This document shows, piece after piece, positions 61,976 to 64,000 of a stretch of 64,000 bases of DNA. The notes below the pieces were generated by a model. It saw only the letters and a list, made by a program, of their open reading frames with translations, did no database searches and had not been told where the DNA came from. A program made the position numbers and the translations under genes. How positions within the stretch are numbered: position 1 is the stretch's first letter; each line of letters opens with the position of its first letter. Origin of the DNA: Candidatus Liberibacter americanus str. Sao Paulo (GTDB lineage: Bacteria; Pseudomonadota; Alphaproteobacteria; Rhizobiales; Rhizobiaceae); NCBI RefSeq assembly GCF_000496595.1, contig NC_022793.1:496001-560000 (forward strand), in the 5' to 3' direction.

Positions 61976-62314
61976 TTAATTTATAACTCGACGTGCAGAG
62001 TTAACTCCATGCGTACTAATTGAAGATGTGTTTGCTAATAAATTTGCAAGATATGTAGATAATGATATATTTGTCTTACTTTCAAAACTATCTACAACAT
62101 CTGATGACATAATTCGTTTTACAATTAATGGATTTATCTTTCCAAATCTATCATGCGCTAATAAAATAGCTTTAAACATCTCTTGGTGTATTGGATCTAT
62201 GAAATGTTTTTCTTTTAAAAATATGCTAATTTGTTTTAAATCGCCACCAAATAACATATATCCTAGTATTTCTTGTTCAAATTCAATAAAAAAATCTTTT
62301 TCAATTTTTTTCAT
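61976..62314 (-). pseudogene. DnaB-like replicative helicase, N-terminal part before the stop
   Basis: 112 residues of the DnaB N-terminal helical domain: FEQEILGYMLFGGDLKQISIFLKEKHFIDPIHQEMFKAILLAHDRFG and STYLANLLANTSSISTHGVNSARRVIN, ended by TAA. Reading on in the same frame gives WSRIKISQEAQELSIKTSD and joins the ATPase part. This is therefore a recently inactivated phage-type helicase gene spanning 60890-62314. Confidence 0.8.
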
Positions 62315-63723
62315 AAAATTATCCTGTTAAAATAATAATTTTTATTAAAATAAAAAATAAGATGAGCTGTTTTTTTGACAGATATTACGGGAGTAAAATA
62401 TGGGAAAAATAATAAGATGAAAAATTTTATAAATATTGTTGATGTTAGATTACGCTATTTTTGATACATGAAATTAATTTAAAAATACTTATCACCTTTC
62501 TTTCAATAATTATGTGCTTTGGCATTATTTAAAATTGATATATTCTTAATAAATAAACGTTGAAGTTTATTAATTTAGGTAAAAAACTAACAGTTGCGTC
62601 ATGCTCATAATTTGTTAAAAAAATAATTAATAGTAAAATTTGTATTGTATTCAGTTTTTTATTAAAACAAAATTATAGAGTTATATTTTTTAAATTGTGA
62701 TAAAATAATAATAAGAGAATTTATTCCTTAATTATAATATATTTTTATTTAAAAATCTATATATAAAGATAATAATTAGTGAATATATTGTTATTACTTT
62801 TTGAGTTTTAATATTCAATCTGTTATAGTTTACGGCATGCATCAAGTCTTTATATAAAGTAAACTCACAAGCCAAACTTTGTTGCGTCCCTTAATCCCAA
62901 AATTTTTGTAATTTTTCTATTTTTTCAAGTTTTAAATTTATCTGTTTTTTATTTCATGGCAGGTATTTTTTTTAATATATTTTTTTTACATGCTCTTTTG
63001 AATAACGAAAGCATAGATTTTTATATTTAAAATTTCCTGATTTTTTGCATAACTTGATAAAAATAATATAATAGTAAAGCACATACTCAATTCATTATTT
63101 TTAAAGACATGTGAGTTACATAATGAGAGATCAATAACAGCATGTTATACAGATAGCATTGAGCATCTTGATACATCAAGCATAAGTTATTAAGTCTAAT
63201 GTTGTTATTTTCTATTTTATATATCAACTAAAAAATGGTTTAAGTCATGATAATATCTTTTTTAGCATGATGTATATTTAGGTTTTTACTTCTTTTTATC
63301 TTCTCTATTTTTAATATAATATTAGATTTTATTATCAGAATATATGACGCACAAGCATTATATATAATATGATAAGATAAAGTTATAATTGGCATAAATA
63401 AATGATTATACATCAATTGATCTTGCAGAGATTAAATACGATATTTAAAAACTTAAAGCAGATAAGCTTATAAGATTGTCTAAGATTGACGTTCAATAAT
63501 CCAAAAGAGGTTGACGATTTATCATTTTAATACGACCTTTAACAACGTTATTTTGGATTATTATTTATCTGTTATTGGTTTGGTGTAGTTTGAAATAAGA
63601 CTATTTTGATAAAAGCCTGCTTGCTATTTTAACATATTTTGAATAACAAATTATCTCTTGTATACTTGAATTTTAGCATAATTATACGATTGTGAAAAAA
63701 AGAAGGGGGAGATATAAAAAAGA
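62315..63723. other. 1.4 kb without a recognisable gene next to the phage remnant
   Basis: Very AT-rich DNA. It contains an imperfectly symmetric AGTTTAC (62827-62833) ... GTAAACT (62859-62865) pair, sharing its core with the palindromes near 8.2 and 9.7 kb. A short run near 63410-63490 reads SIDLAEIKYDI, stop, KLKADKLIRLSKI, which may be a scrap of a coiled-coil protein. No intact gene or tRNA is visible; it looks like decayed phage sequence. Confidence 0.5.
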
Positions 63724-63942
63724 TTATTTGCGTCTAATAGCTCTATATATTTTTAAATATACTATGGATAGAAGTGTATTTTCTAAACATAGCATTAAAA
63801 GTTTTATTATTGTTGAAATATCACCATAGCTCTTATATATGTCATACGTCATTCTACCCGTATGTGGTGTGATTATACATAGACAAAAGAATAAAAAGGC
63901 TATAAAAAACGGTTCTTTTATTTTATGGGAATATTCTTGCAT
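63724..63942 (-). CDS. Small membrane protein, unknown function
   Basis: A 72-residue ORF with two hydrophobic segments (about 11-27 and 43-62) and a basic C-terminus (YRAIRRK), giving a plausible two-helix inner membrane topology. There is no convincing ribosome site before the ATG at 63942. It lies beside decayed phage DNA; it might be a phage-derived small protein such as a holin-like one, or a chance ORF. Confidence 0.4.
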   Translation of the reverse strand: MQEYSHKIKEPFFIAFLFFCLCIITPHTGRMTYDIYKSYGDISTIIKLLMLCLENTLLSIVYLKIYRAIRRK

Positions 63943-64000
63943 ATACTTTTTGAATTTATAGGATGTTATAATCCTACATCCGAAGTAGAAACTTAATAAA

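Noticed and set aside
63410..63490. Possible scrap of a coiled-coil (DUF883-like) protein
   Set aside because: Only about 25 readable residues with an internal stop; similarity is too weak to call.

Overview
This window reads as a piece of chromosome from a small-genome, very AT-rich alphaproteobacterium of the Rhizobiales, most likely a 'Candidatus Liberibacter' (citrus greening group). The evidence is the combination of rhizobial gene neighbourhoods (purK-purE next to rpmJ; tuf - tRNA-Trp - secE - nusG - rplKAJL - rpoBC), an Omp10-like lipoprotein, an alphaproteobacterial SerC, fresh pseudogenes, and long AT-rich gaps between genes. The very low GC of the intergenic DNA would fit the most AT-rich members such as 'Ca. 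L. americanus', but the species is an inference.

Layout. 1-8 kb: the 5' end of purD (cut by the window edge), ubiA, queE, hemH, an Omp10-like lipoprotein, a small membrane protein, pabB and a PepF-type oligopeptidase. 8-14.2 kb: a response-regulator/AAA+/Fis-type transcription factor whose phosphorylation and ATPase signatures are eroded, fumC, an exported protein, a small membrane protein and rpmJ; perfect palindromes lie in the gaps here. 14.3-20.8 kb: purE-purK, suhB, a decayed LabA-type NYN gene, serC, mnmA. 20.9-34.3 kb: tRNA-Met, tuf, tRNA-Trp, secE, nusG, rplK, rplA, rplJ, rplL, rpoB, rpoC, ended by a hairpin terminator. 34.9-38.8 kb: a four-gene Mla-type lipid transport operon on the minus strand. 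39-41.4 kb: malic enzyme fused to a phosphotransacetylase-like domain, with a terminator.

42.2-56.7 kb: a division and cell wall (dcw) cluster: mraZ, rsmH, ftsL, ftsI, murE, murF, mraY, murD, ftsW, murG, murC. Four TGGG boxes at exact 10-bp spacing lie upstream of mraZ. The cluster ends in a clearly broken murB, and the ddl-ftsQ-ftsA-ftsZ block usual in relatives does not follow; rnhB does.

58-64 kb: an Omp25-like outer membrane protein, then a phage replication remnant on the minus strand (DnaB-type helicase split by one in-frame TAA, a frameshifted DUF1376 protein, and a phage-associated small protein) and about 1.4 kb of DNA with no convincing gene.

Functionally the window holds core transcription/translation, peptidoglycan precursor synthesis, purine, folate, heme and quinone genes, with reductive evolution visible as point-mutated or shrunken pseudogenes (murB, the NYN gene, dnaB-like, DUF1376).
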